Below, piece after piece: positions 26,141 through 38,165 of a stretch of 64,000 nt of DNA. The first letter of the stretch is position 1, and each line of letters starts with the position of its first letter. Location: NCBI GenBank assembly GCA_020152595.1, contig JAIGNY010002032.1, positions 271,001 to 335,000 of the forward strand. The letters are read 5' to 3'. The stretch comes from Chiridota heheva (lineage: Eukaryota > Echinodermata > Holothuroidea > Apodida > Chiridotidae). The translations under genes were made by a program, and so were the position numbers. The notes under the pieces are model-generated. The model made no database searches, was not told where the DNA came from, and was given only the letters and a program-made list of their open reading frames with translations.

Positions 26141-27631
26141 GAACAATCAGGCAAAATTTCACCAAAGTTTTGTTTGAACAATATAATCTTGTCTTCCTAG
26201 AAAATGTTGGTTCTGTACTCATATATAAATAATTCTATCAGAAATCATTAAATCCGTACATTATTGCCCCAAATACATCATTTGAATATACAAAACCTAT
26301 TTTTCATAATCATTTTTCAAAATCAAATTTGTTTGTCTTTTTTTTTAATAGTTATAGGTATATTGACACAGTTTATCTTCAGATAAAGTAGCATACCATT
26401 CTAAGCAGAAAAGTCTTTAAATTGTTGAAATAGCATTTATAGTTTTTAAGTATTATAAATATGACAAATTATATTTTGATGAATTGTTCAGCATGTGCTA
26501 AAGTGATGATATGTAGACAAGAACACAGCTCCAAATCTTGAATGTAAACCTTTATATTTCTCTTCTAGATTTCAGACACCACAGATGATCATACTGCATT
26601 TACTGCTTACTTTGGGTCCAGGCTATAGCAAACTTTCATTTCCTTGCAATAGCCAACTGCTTCCTCTCATATAATTTTGGAAAAGGGTTGAAATGCAGTA
26701 AATTAACATAGCAATAACCATGTTGTTCTCATTGTGATGTCAGAAAGTATTACGCATTTTATGCTATTTGGTACCAAATTTCAAAATGCTCTGAACTGAT
26801 CAATTTTAACTGACTTTGATGAATCGTTTTGTCTTCTTCGTGTTTTGTAATGGATTTTAAATCAATTCACCTAAAGTTGCCTCTACCTGTCCAGCTACCT
26901 GTCCATATACCTTAAAGAGCTACCTGTCCATATACCTTAAAGTTTGTTGGTTTTTGAACTTTTTCTCTTTCATGCAAGTTCTGTTGACAGCTAGTGCTTG
27001 CATGACAACATGGCTAGTAATCAATGATTCAAAGAACATGTCACATGATTTATTACTCCAAATTTGAAGATTAATTGTGTCACATGACCACTAATACAAT
27101 GGATGTAGTATCTAATTTCATCCAATTAGATTTCATGATTGACATAACCCAGACTACACAGGTTGAAAAGTAGTACTTTACAAAGCAGGGAGGGTGGTTG
27201 AAATGGCGGGGAGCTATGATTTGAGATAATGTATTCTGGTTATGGAAAACATGGCACTGTGTTTTCCTTTACTTTAGATTAGGCAAACAGTTGCGGTTCA
27301 AGATAGAGGGTGCAAGTTGGGGTTCAAAAGAGAGTGTGAGTTGGGGTTCTGAGGGTGGAGCAATGGCATAATAGATCAAAGTACCTAGTAGATCAATATC
27401 ATCCTTTTAGGGGCCTTTAGTGGTCCTTGTAGAAAACAACAGAAAAACTGTTGGCCCCCTGGAAATCATTATGTCCCTTAGTTTTTGCAATAAGAGTAAC
27501 TTTGGTCCGTTACACCATAGGGGGTGAGAGGAGAGGGTAATCAGGGACACAGGTTCTACCCATTCATTAATAGTGTATGCAATCAGGATGTGTGCATAAA
27601 CATAGAATTCATAGCTTCAACAGATACTGTT
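26141..27631. other. No gene seen
   Basis: AT-rich sequence with a short direct duplication of agctacctgtccatatacct near 26890-26940 and a diverged tandem 'gcaagttggggttc' near 27305-27350. No gene was recognised. Confidence 0.45.
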
Positions 27632-27897
27632 TACATAAGTTGCTCTGCTCCTAAAGTTTCAAACAGTCAGACCGGACCTGATAAATAACCAGGTCAGGTC
27701 AGATTTTTCCTCTTTATTTTCTTTATTCTGAAAACCTTAGTTGTTGTGGAAGTTGGTGCTGAGTATTATATTAGCAATGGATGAAATCCTTATTGTGTGG
27801 TTATTTTAATTAAGATAAAGTGGTCTCGCTATTTGCTACAGTAAGTTTGTGGTTATAATTTGCTGAAACAAATTTTTAGGAAGAAGGTCACGTCATG
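27632..27897 (-). repeat. 260-bp dispersed repeat, copy 2 (inverted)
   Basis: This is the same repeat on the minus strand. On the minus strand it runs from catgacgtgacc at 27897 to gaaactttaggagcag near 27640. Confidence 0.8.
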
Positions 27898-30440
27898 AAA
27901 GGAGCTTGGTCCAAAAGTCTTGTTTGCTGAGTCATGGGAATTTTTGATTAAGACATTTATTATTTAACATCTATGAAGAGGTAGAAACAACTTGATCTTA
28001 ATTGGAAGGTAAACCATGCAAAGGCAAAAAATCATCAAAATCAGTTAAAATTTGACCATTTTACAGCATTTTAAGATCTTATTAATAAAGGATTTATTGA
28101 AATTGTATAACATCAACACAGGAAAATCAATGAATCTCCTTATGTAAACTTGTTGTTTCTTCAGCAACATTATTTGAATGGGAGAGATTGAATATAAAGA
28201 GGATATTTTGAATCTCCATCATACTCTTAATCAATATTTAACAGAAAAATGCAATCTGGTGATTTTCATTGACTGAAATTTAGGACAGAAATTGAAAGAA
28301 TAACATGGAAGATTTGCGCTGTCCTCTCTTTCACTTTGATGATCAGCCACAACAGATAAAATACAGGTGCTTGTGACATCAATTCTCTTCATAATTTAAA
28401 GCTTTTTCAGAATTAAATCTCTACCTGTCCAGGGGCCGAATTTCCCGCTGTTCCGAGAACAGTGCTTTTTAGGCAGAAACAGTAAATTTTCAAATATCAC
28501 TGTTCCATGGAACAAGTGTTTTTTTCAAAATCATGCAATATATTTTTTTTCTGCTCATAACATGTGACTGTTCTAAGAGTAAAATCCTTTGTAACAAATA
28601 TTATTTAAGTATGAAAACCCTTTTTTCCCCGTAATTGCTGGCAAAATCGATCACAGATGGGCCGCTGAAAGTATGTCATTACACGTTCCACATGGAAAGC
28701 ATTTCAGCACGTACTACCTGGGGAACAGTTTCCTTCTCAGGTTTTAATACCACGGAGTTGTTGAAATAACAGCCACCAGGACTCTCGGCTAAGCTTACGT
28801 GGGGATTTATCTACTATCAGTATTGTACATGGGGATATATCTTTCGAGGGATATTAAGTTTCCCATGATGTAATTATTATGGTATTATACACTTGTCGTC
28901 CGCCAATTTGTTTATTTTCAAGTTTCTTACGCAGTACGCATGCTTGAGAGTGCTTGAATCCATGGGTGTCAATCCTGTGGGGGGCAAGCCCCCCACACTT
29001 TTTGAGATAGGGAGACACAATATCAAATGTCCCCCCCCCCACTTTTTTTACTTATTCCAATGTCTTCTGTACTTGCTAATTTGATGCAAATATATCATGC
29101 TATACATGCCATGCCGTATGTGACAAAATCGCAGGGGCTCAGTGGGTTAACGAGGCTATACAGAGACCCAAAATTTGACATCATTGATGATGTGAAAGAC
29201 TTAAGACGTCATCACGACATGTTACTCTGGTGTTCTACCACACATACTGTCTATGAAACATAAAGCTGCGTTTCCATGTGCGTGTATGCATTAGCGTGTG
29301 TGTTTGTGTGATGTTTCCACGTGTCCATAATAACTGTGCAGAAGTAATGCGTAAACCACCCCAAATTGATTAAGTGCAGCATCTTTGTAATGGGGCCCAG
29401 GGCAAAATTACAATGTATACTTTGTCATAGACTGATGTGCCCTCCCCCACCTTCTTTTGATATAAAATTTTAAAATATGCATGTTTACAGAAATGAAACT
29501 TAGTTTGTTATAGTGTTCACAAGTCTCCTTATTATAACTGATCTTCTTTTTGACAGATCAAAGAAAGTTGTTATGAACAAGCTACCCAAATTTTAACAGT
29601 GGGCACCTTTATTTAATCGGGGAAAAATTAATTGGGGCTATTATACCACTGGCTCTTTGGAGACCATTTGCTTTTCACATTGTTTGTGACATTAAATATT
29701 CTGAATCATGATCAATACAAAGTTGACTAATCGTGATGCAAATATTTCCGATTTTGAGACCTATGATCTAGAAATTCCCCATTATTTTAGGATCTCGGAG
29801 TGAAATTTTTGTGGCAGCAAATTTTAAAAGGAAGAACGTTCACCAGTCCATCATCACGTGTCCATTATCTGATATGTAACAGTTTAGAAATGTTCATGTG
29901 AAGTTGAGGGAGGGAGATTGGGGGGATTATTGCTTGTAAGTTATAATGCTATCATACATGCTTTCAAAATATGTCGGTCCAAAAAAAGGCTTCTAAAATC
30001 CTGATGTGCTCCCCAGATTCAAATATCTTCCGACACCATTGATATATGGTATATATCTTTTCTGGTTCATATATTCATTATAATTCTTAAGTAAAGAAAG
30101 CTCCCTCACTGGAGTTCCTTCCGACACCCCTGCGTATGCATAACTTCACACACTGAATCGCACATGGACACATGGAAACAGTTCTACTGAAATTGCACAG
30201 AAGCGGTTTTTGTCTTACGCATTCGCTTACGCTAACACATACGGATAAGAAGACTTGGAAACACAGCGTAGCTTTACTATGCCTATGACACTCGTAGGGG
30301 CTATGCCCTCTATCGTACAAGTACGAGTGTACAGTGTCTTGAGCAATATTTTGATTGTTAACTCAATGTTACATGTGCATAGCCATCACAGAAAGATGGT
30401 AAGTTTCATATCAATTTATTTGAAAATGTTAAATCTTGTT
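27898..30440. other. No gene seen; repeat fragments likely
   Basis: Near 28960-29040 a G-rich/C-rich palindromic stretch (gtggggggcaagccccccac) looks like part of a dispersed repeat. (TG)-rich and degenerate sequence follows. No exon with convincing splice sites was recognised. Confidence 0.4.
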
Positions 30441-32280
30441 TATAGGTGCATAGCTGGGATGTGGGGGGTGAGGGGAGCGGATGGGTGGAGACCCCTAAAA
30501 AGGACTGACCTTTTTGAATGAGTAGTCTTTGACAGTGATTTTCATCATTTTCAATAGGATTTTACATTTTTGGTTCCGATGCGATGGCATTGGGAACCTA
30601 TGCAGTCATGATGGCGTGTGTATGTGTGTGTGTGTATGCTTGTGACGGCCAGCGCGTAAACGCAATAACTCAGAACGATACCTTGGATTGATGTCGTATG
30701 TGGTACACAGATAGCCCATGGTCCGTAGCTGTGCGATATTGTTGATGAGGGTGTTGTCATTTATATTAATGAGTAGGCGGGGCTTAATAAAAAAAACTTT
30801 AAATGCTCTTATTTTGACAATCACATGTCTGCTTTGTTTATTAATTGTTATAATAATGATGTTAGCTAGTGGGTATGTTTTCATGGTATAAAAATGTTGA
30901 ATTTCAGTAATATGCATAGTGGGCGGGGCAAACAAAAAGCCCAAGTAAACATGATATCTCAAAAACTGAACTGGATTCACATCATGTGTGGTACACAGAT
31001 AACTCATGGTCTACAGATGTCATGCATATTAATAAGTAGGCGGGGATTAAAGTGAAAATTTTGAAAAAGTGATAAATGAGCAACTAGAACTGTATGCCTG
31101 TTTTGCGTCATATTGGGCATGATAATATTGTTGGTTATTGTGTACATGCTTATGTTATCAACAGATGTCATCAATATACATGGTGGTCGTGGCTTAATGT
31201 GAAAGTGCTAAATGATGTATGTGGTACACAAATGGGTCATGGTCTGTATGTATGTTCTAATGTTGTAATTGTGATGTCATGAATGCTAATGAGTAGGTGG
31301 GGCTTACTGACAATTGCTTGAAATAGGATAAATGAACAATCCTTTTTGCATCATACTTGCTTTGATGATGTTGTTAATTATTGTGCAAATACTAATGTTG
31401 TCAACATTTGTATTGATCTGTATGGTGGGTGTGAATAAATGAATACTAAATATTATGGAACAAATATTTTATAATATGCAATGATCAATCAGCTTATGAA
31501 AAACCATCAGAACCACAAAACCTTTTAGTTCTGGATAGCTGATATATTGGGCGATCGAATACAATATCAGATGTTTTTAGGCACCATCTGGCCCACCAAA
31601 ACGCCCCACAAGGTAGACCCCATGCTGGAGGCGCAAAGTGTATACAGCTGGCAGATCCACCATTCAAATAAGAACATTGGGCGCATAGCCACGGTGCGGC
31701 AAAAAAATTATAAAAGAAATAAAAGGACCGACCTTTTCAAATGAGTAGTCCTTGACAGTGATTTTTATCATTTTTATTATGATTTTACATTTTTACCATA
31801 ACTTATATATTAAGCGATTGAATACAATATTAGACGTTTTTAGGCACCCTCTAGTCCACCAAAACGCCCCACTGTGGCGGGCCCCTAGACTCCACGCCGA
31901 AGGCGCATACAGCTGACAGATCCGCCACCCAAATACAAACCTGGCTGTGCCCTTGTTAGGCGCATAACCAGGGGGCGATGGGCGGTCACCCTAAAAAAAT
32001 TCCAAAAAAAAAAAAAAGGATGGACCTTTTCAAATGAGTAGCCCTTGATCGTGATTTTCATCATTTTAATATGATTTTACAATCTTTACTATAGCTGATA
32101 TATTACTATTTGAGCAATCGAATACAATATTAGATGTTTTTAGGCACCCTGTAGTCCACGAAAATGCATAGTTTCCAGGGGCAAAACCCCTGGATTCCAC
32201 TAGGGGCCCATGGGTGGGCCCTAGATACCATGCCGAATGCACAAAGCGTATGCAGCTGGCAGATCCCCCCCCCAAAAAAA
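30441..32280. repeat. 293-bp repeat, about three diverged copies, split by TIR/hairpin element A
   Basis: Each unit contains gagtagtccttgacagtga, gattttacattttt, atatt...gcgat(t/c)gaatacaatatt and gtttttaggcaccct. 'Gagtag' recurs at 31743 and 32036. The first unit is cut at 30571 by element A and resumes near 31535. Confidence 0.78.
30572..31520 (+). mobile_element. TIR/hairpin element, copy A
   Basis: It starts with a 27-nt stem-loop (GGTTCC..ATGC....GCAT..GGAACC type), then a (TG)n-rich segment, then a body of diverged subrepeats carrying 'atgcatagtgggcgggg' and 'ggtacacagatagcccatgg'. The right end, catcagaaccacaaaacc, is the inverted complement of the left end seen in copy B. It is inserted in a 293-bp repeat whose empty form is visible at 31790-31810. 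No ORF is present, so it is non-autonomous. Confidence 0.72.
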
Positions 32281-33992
32281 AAAAAAAAAAAATATCAAAT
32301 AAATAAATAAATATTAATACAAATAAAACCTGGTAACCCCCTTGATATTGGTATATTTCCGTAAATCTGGCTAATTTTCCAAAATGTATTTATCCGGCAA
32401 CCAAGTGAATCCTTTTGCGGCCAAATAAATAAATTTGGTCATGCACTTCAGCGAAGATCTTGCTTAATCCTCTAATGTCTAATAAATGCTAAAACTTTGG
32501 GGTAAGAAAAGTGCTCCACATGTAGAATAAATAACTAGAAACGATGATATATATGCCTAATAATTCCAAGAAATTAATGTAATGTGATGCATGACCACAT
32601 TAAAATGAACCTTGTTTGTGAAGCAATTTTTTATTTTATTTTGACAAAATATAATTGACCATGTCACTTGTATAACTTCGATAATTGGCCTGAAGAGGTT
32701 ATAATTACCCATTGACCCACACATAACTTAATGTATACAAAACAGCTCATAACTTTTGTTAGAAGCATATTTTCCTGTTCAAATATCCCCATGAATTCAT
32801 GTTTCTCACTACTCCCTCTCTGTTTGCCGAAGAAGTGATAATTTGTAAATCTTCAAAAGAATTTTGTATGTCTCACTCACATCCCTGATACTGTATATGC
32901 AACTAACACAACTATCATGGGTTGCATTACGTATATACCCCGTTCATACTATACGATACATGTTACAGCCTTCTTTGGTTTAGAATTTTGACATGTGGGC
33001 AGCAGCCGTATGACTATTATTTATTATTTATTTCTTGTTGCTCTTTCAAGTATATCAAGACAGGTGTATATTAAGTCAAATTTAAAGCAAGGAATTTGCT
33101 TTTTTTATGGACGAAAATGTTGGAACAGTGAAATTTGATCCGAAACAGTGTTTTTAAGAAAGCACTCTTCCACGGTGAAAAATTTAAAATTTGACCCTGC
33201 TGTTCACAGGGGTGTTAGAAGGAATTCGGGTCCAGCAAAAAGGGGGGGGGGGCAGAAAATAAAGTGAGGGACTTTTTTTGACAGTACTTTAGGGGCACTT
33301 TTAATTTTCAGACCACCACCACTTTTAATCTGATCTTTGGGTTTGAGATTGGGGAGTTAGGACCAACGTTGGCAAGTATTTATCAGGCAAGTTTGAAATT
33401 ACTTCTTAGAAAATTATTGGAAGCCATGCCCCCCTTCCACCACAGTCATCGGTATCTTAGCCCCTGGTAAATGACAATTGCTTCAATTTTGTCAATTGAA
33501 TACTAATTGTATGTTACAACTTATATGTACTATGTAGGATTCGTGAGTGAGTGGATTTCTATTTGTTTTCCAGCTTCAAGAATGGCCTAGAATAATTTAT
33601 ATAATTTTTAAAAGGGCATTTCCTTCCCCGTCTGCCCCCCAACTTTCAAAAGGGCACCTCCTGCCCCATCTGCCCCAACTTTCAAAAAGGCACCTCCTGT
33701 ACCCCTCCACCCTCTTACTCTAGGGGCAGTGTCCCCCTTGCCCCCATGGTTCTGACATCACTTGCTGTCATATTTATCACATAAACTTATAAACCTATTA
33801 AACCTTAAAAGCATACTTGATACTCGTGTCCTTGAAAAAGTCTGAAGTATTTTATCAATAGTTATGGTTGATTTTAGCATTCACATTAGAGATTATAGAT
33901 ACCATAATGGGAACGAACAGTGTGTTTGAATATTCTGTAGACTCCAGAATAATAGGCCTTCACATTTTGGGATAGTACTTCTTCTGGTTTTC
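32281..33992. other. No gene seen
   Basis: AT-rich sequence with a poly-A and C-rich stretch near 32270-32290, (AAAT)n near 32300, and diverged G- and C-rich palindromic repeat debris near 33200-33740. No coding pattern was recognised. Confidence 0.4.
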
Positions 33993-34859
33993 AATACCCT
34001 GGACACCTCGCTCAGCCACTTTGCCATCTTCTCAGACTCCAAGTCTGTCCTTACTTCTTTACTCAATGTTAGGTGGGACAATCCCACGTCGTCCCACCTC
34101 CTTCGTAAATTCCCCCCCCCCCCCCTCCCCCACCCCTTTCTGCAGAAAAAGTATTCATTTCATCTGGATACCCAGCCATGTTGGCATCCCCGGCAATGAC
34201 AGCTGATTCAGCTGCTAAGCTTGCTCTCAACCTCCCCCTACCCCTTTCCTGAAACCTTTTCTAACATCAAACTGCTTGTCACTTTCCTTGTTCATGACCA
34301 CTGGCAAACCTCATGGGACTCCCAAATTAACAAAAAACTTCACAACATGCAGCCCACTATTCCGATCAAACCCACCATCCACAGTCTCTCCCGTATCGAC
34401 AACATCCACATTACCAGCTTTAAAATTAGGCACACCCACCGCACTTACTCCCACTTCCTTACTGGCTACTCCACTCCTCTGCAACAATTGCCATTGCCCC
34501 CTCACAGTTCACCACATCCTCCTAGCCTTCCCCCTGTACAACCTTTCCAGAGTTCCCTCACCCCTCACAACACCATAGCCAAGCTCTTCCAGAAAAATTA
34601 TCTCCTTCCTTCATCATGCCTCCCTCTACAACCATATTTAGTCCTCAGTTCCCACCCCCCTGTACCTACTTTTGCCTTTTTTAGCAAAAAAAGGCAACAG
34701 TCTTCCCCTCTTGATCCCAGCTTCCTGCATTTTTTTCCCTGTACTTCTCTCAGACTCCTCCTATTTTCTTTTCTTCTTATCTCTGGAATGATCTTACCTC
34801 TCATGCACATTTTGACCACCGCTGCCGTGATGCCATTAAGCCTTCATCAAACAAACAAA
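33993..34859 (+). mobile_element. Third copy of the RNase H LINE, 3' end only
   Basis: It aligns with the last ~870 bp of the copy at 5991-9812, from within RNase H (HFAIFSDSKSVLTS-like reading at about 34017) through the LRIGHTH-like region to the 3' end in catcaaacaaacaaa. It is followed after 76 bp by an RCC1 exon in the same orientation. One frame stays open from 34221 through the LINE C-terminus and 3' UTR, across the splice acceptor and into the RCC1 exon. Confidence 0.85.
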
Positions 34860-34935
34860 AGTTTTGTTGCAATGAGCTTTAAATTGGCTGATATTGGTCA
34901 GGTTTCTCAATTTTGTTTTCATGATTTTCTTTCAG

Positions 34936-35097
34936 GGAAAGGAACGGTATATACATGGGGAGTAGGAATCAATGGTCAGCTTGGACATGGGACATTGGCT
35001 AGTTACTTACATGAACCAAAAAAATTACCCAGAGAAATCTTGCCAACGAAGGTTGCTGCTGTTACATGCGGAGATACATACAGCGCTGTTGTAACAA
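34936..35097 (+). CDS. Internal exon of an RCC1-repeat protein (exon n)
   Basis: This 162-bp exon encodes about 54 residues matching one RCC1 repeat. It reads VYTWGVGINGQLGHGT near the start, then EPKKL, then VAAVTCGDTYSAVVT at the end, which are the Trp-Gly, Gly-Gln-Leu-Gly-His-Gly and Cys-Gly landmarks of the family. RCC1 repeats form seven-bladed beta-propellers used in GTPase exchange factors, HERC ligases, NEK8/9, RPGR, alsin and others; which of these this is cannot be told from two repeats. The acceptor is a pyrimidine-rich tract ending ttctttcag at 34935, and the donor is acaa/gtaaga at 35098. The exon starts with two bases finishing a codon and ends with one base of the next, so both flanking introns are phase 1. 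A LINE tail ends 76 bp upstream. The open frame runs on past the donor to 35135, but those residues lose the RCC1 pattern, which supports the donor chosen. Confidence 0.86.
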
Positions 35098-35164
35098 GTA
35101 AGACAAATTTCAAAGTTACCTTGTTTCTTTCATAAATGGCTTGAACTGCAACATTAGTTTGCAG

Positions 35165-38100
35165 CTTGGCTTGGGGCAAAAAGTGGGGGCCCGTACAGTA
35201 GGTACAAAGGTAATATAAGGTCCATCTGAGGGTGCACAGGGACGTAGTTTTTATCATATGGGGCATGCACAGTAGGTACAAAGGTAATATAAGGTCCATC
35301 TGAGGGTGCACAGGGACGTAGTTTTCATCACATGGGGCACGTACAGTGGGTACAAAGGTAATATAAGGTCCATCTGAGGGTGCACAGGGACGTAGTTTTC
35401 ATCATATGGGGCACGTACAGTAGGTACAAAGGTAATATAAGGTCCATCTGAGGTACAAAGGTAATATAAGGTCCATCAGGAGGGTGAGGGGCGTAGTTTT
35501 TTTTCATCACATGGGCAACAGTAGGTACAAAGGTAATATAAGGTCCATCTGAGGGTGCACAGGGACGTAGTTTTCATCATCCATGGGGCACGTAGTTTTT
35601 TTTCATCACACAGTACAGTAGGTACAAAGGTAATATAAGGTCCATCTGAGGTGCACATGAGGGGACGTCATCATATGGGGTACAAAGGTTCCATCAGGTA
35701 CATCCATCTGAGGGTGCACAGGGACGTAGTTTTTCATCATATGGGGCACAGTACAGTAGGTACAAAGGTGATATAAGAAGGTCCATCAGAGGGGTGCACA
35801 GGGACGTAGTTTTTTCATCACATGGGGTACATACAGTAGGTACAAAGGTGATATAAGAAGGTCCATCAGAGGGTGTAGTTTTCATCACATGGGGTACAAA
35901 GGTAATATAAGGTCCATCTGAGGGTGCACAGGGACGTAGTTTTCATCATATGGGGCACGTACAGTAGGTACAAAGGTAATATAAGGTCCATTTGAGGGTG
36001 CACAGGGATATGGGGCACATACAGTAGGTACAAAGTTTTCATCATATGGGGCACAGGGGACGTAGTTTTCATCAGTAGGTACAAAGGTAATATAAGGTCC
36101 ATCTGAGGGTGCACAGGGATGTAGTTTTCATCCTATGGGGCACATACAGTAGGTACAAAGGTGATATAAGAAGGTCCATCTGAGGGTGCACAGGGACGTA
36201 GTTTTCATTATATGGGGCACGTACAGTAGGTACAAAGGTAATATAAGGTCCATCTGAGGGTGCACAGGGATGTAGTTTTCATCACATGGGGCACGTACAG
36301 TAGGTACAAAGATGATATAAGAAGGTTTATCAGAGGGTGCACGAGACGTAGTTTTCATCATATGGGGCACGTACAGTAGGTACAAAGGTGATATGAGAAG
36401 GTCCATCTGAGGGTGCACAGGGACGTAGTTTTCATCATATGGGGCACATACAGTAGGTACAAAGGTGATATAAGAAGGTCCATCAGAGGGTGCACAGGGA
36501 CGTAGTTTTCATCATATGGGGCACATACAGTAGGTACAAAGGTAATATAAGGTCCATCTGAGGGTGCACAGGGACGTAGTTTTCATCATATGGGGCACGT
36601 ACAGTAGGTACAAAGGTGATATAAGAAGGTCCATCAGAGGGTGCACAGGGACGTAGTTTTCATCATATGGGGCACATACAGTAGGTACAAAGGTGATATA
36701 AGGAGGTCCATCTGAGGGTGCACAGGGACGTAGTTTTCATCATATGGGGCACATACAGTAGGTACAAAGGTGATATAAGAAGGTCCATCAGAGGGTGCAC
36801 AGGGACGTAGTTTTCATCATATGGGGCACATACAGTAGGTACAAAGGTGATATAAGAAGGTCCATCTGAGGGTGCACAGGGACGTAGTTTTCATCACATC
36901 ATATGGGGGCACATACAGTAGGTACAAAGGTGATATAAGAAGGTCCATCAGAGGGTGCACAGGGATGTAGTTTTCATCATATGGGGCACGTACAGTAGGT
37001 ACAAAGGTAATATAAGGTCCATCTGAGGGTGCACAGGGATGTAGTTTTCATCATATGGGGCACATACAGTAGGTACAAAGGTGATATAAGAAGGTCCATC
37101 TGAGGGTGCACAGGGACGTAGTTTTCATTATATGGGGCACGTACAGTAGGTACAAAGGTAATATAAGGTCCATCTGAGGGTGCACAGGGATGTAGTTTTC
37201 ATCACATGGGGCACGTACAGTAGGTACAAAGGTAATATAAGGTCCACCTGAGGGTGCACAGGGATGTAATTTTCATCATATGGGGCACATACAGTGGGTA
37301 CAAAGGTGATATAAGAAGGTCCATCTGAGGGTGCACAGGGACGTAGTTTTCATTATATGGGGCACGTACAGTAGGTACAAAGGTAATATAAGGTCCATCT
37401 GAGGGTGCACAGGGATGTAGTTTTCATCACATGGGGCACGTACAGTAGGTACAAAGGTAATATAAGGTCCATCTGAGGGTGCACAGGGATGTAGTTTTCA
37501 TCATATGGGGCACGTACAGTAGGTACAAAGGTAATATAAGGTCCATCAGAGGGTGCACAGAGATGTAGTTTTCATCATATGGGGCACGTACAGTAGGTAC
37601 AAAGGTAATAGAAGGTCCATCAGAGGGTGCACAGGGGCGTAGTTTTCATCATATGGGGCACGTACAGTGGGTACAAAGGTAATATAAGGTCCATCTGAGG
37701 GTGCACAGGGATGTAGTGGGTACAAAGGTACAAATAAGGTCCATCTGAGGGTGCACAGGGGCGTAGTTTTCATCATATGGGGCACGTACAGTAGGTACAA
37801 AGGTAATATAAGGTCCATCTGAGGGTGCACAGGGATGTAGTTTTCATCATATGGGGCACGTACAGTAGGTACAAAGGTAATATAAGGTCCATCTGAGGGT
37901 GCACAGGGATGTAGTTTTCATCATATGGGGCACGGACAGTAGGTACAAAGGTGATATAAGAAGGTCCATCTGAGGGTGCACAGGGACGTAGTTTTCATTA
38001 TATGGGGCACGTACAGTAGGTACAATTAAAGGTGATATACATATAAGAAGGTCCATCTGAGGGTGCACCGGGAAGTAGTTTTCATCATATGGGGCACGTA

Positions 38101-38165
38101 CAGTAGGTACAAAGGTGATCTAAGAAGGACCATAAGAGAGTGCACAGGGAAGTAGTTTTCATCAT
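35165..38165. repeat. Minisatellite, 74/77-bp units, about 40 copies, in the RCC1 intron
   Basis: Units start gtaggtacaaaggt and contain gagggtgcacaggga(c/t)g and atggggcac(g/a)taca. The 77-bp type has gtgatataagaagg where the 74-bp type has gtaatataagg. Units near 35450-36080 carry internal deletions. Two CpGs vary as cg/tg and cg/ca. Confidence 0.96.

Noticed and set aside
25132-26181. 349-codon minus-strand open frame
   Set aside because: It is created by the 39-bp period of the minisatellite (no stop in one minus frame). There is no promoter, splice or domain evidence.
29130-29263. Possible exon ending in a 78-codon frame (GLSGLTRLYRDPKFDIIDD)
   Set aside because: The candidate acceptor (aaaatcgcag) lacks a pyrimidine tract and no donor or homologous domain was seen.
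34221-35135. 304-codon frame as a single gene
   Set aside because: It is a fusion of LINE 3' sequence, intron and one RCC1 exon; the splice acceptor at 34935 and donor at 35098 explain the coding part better.
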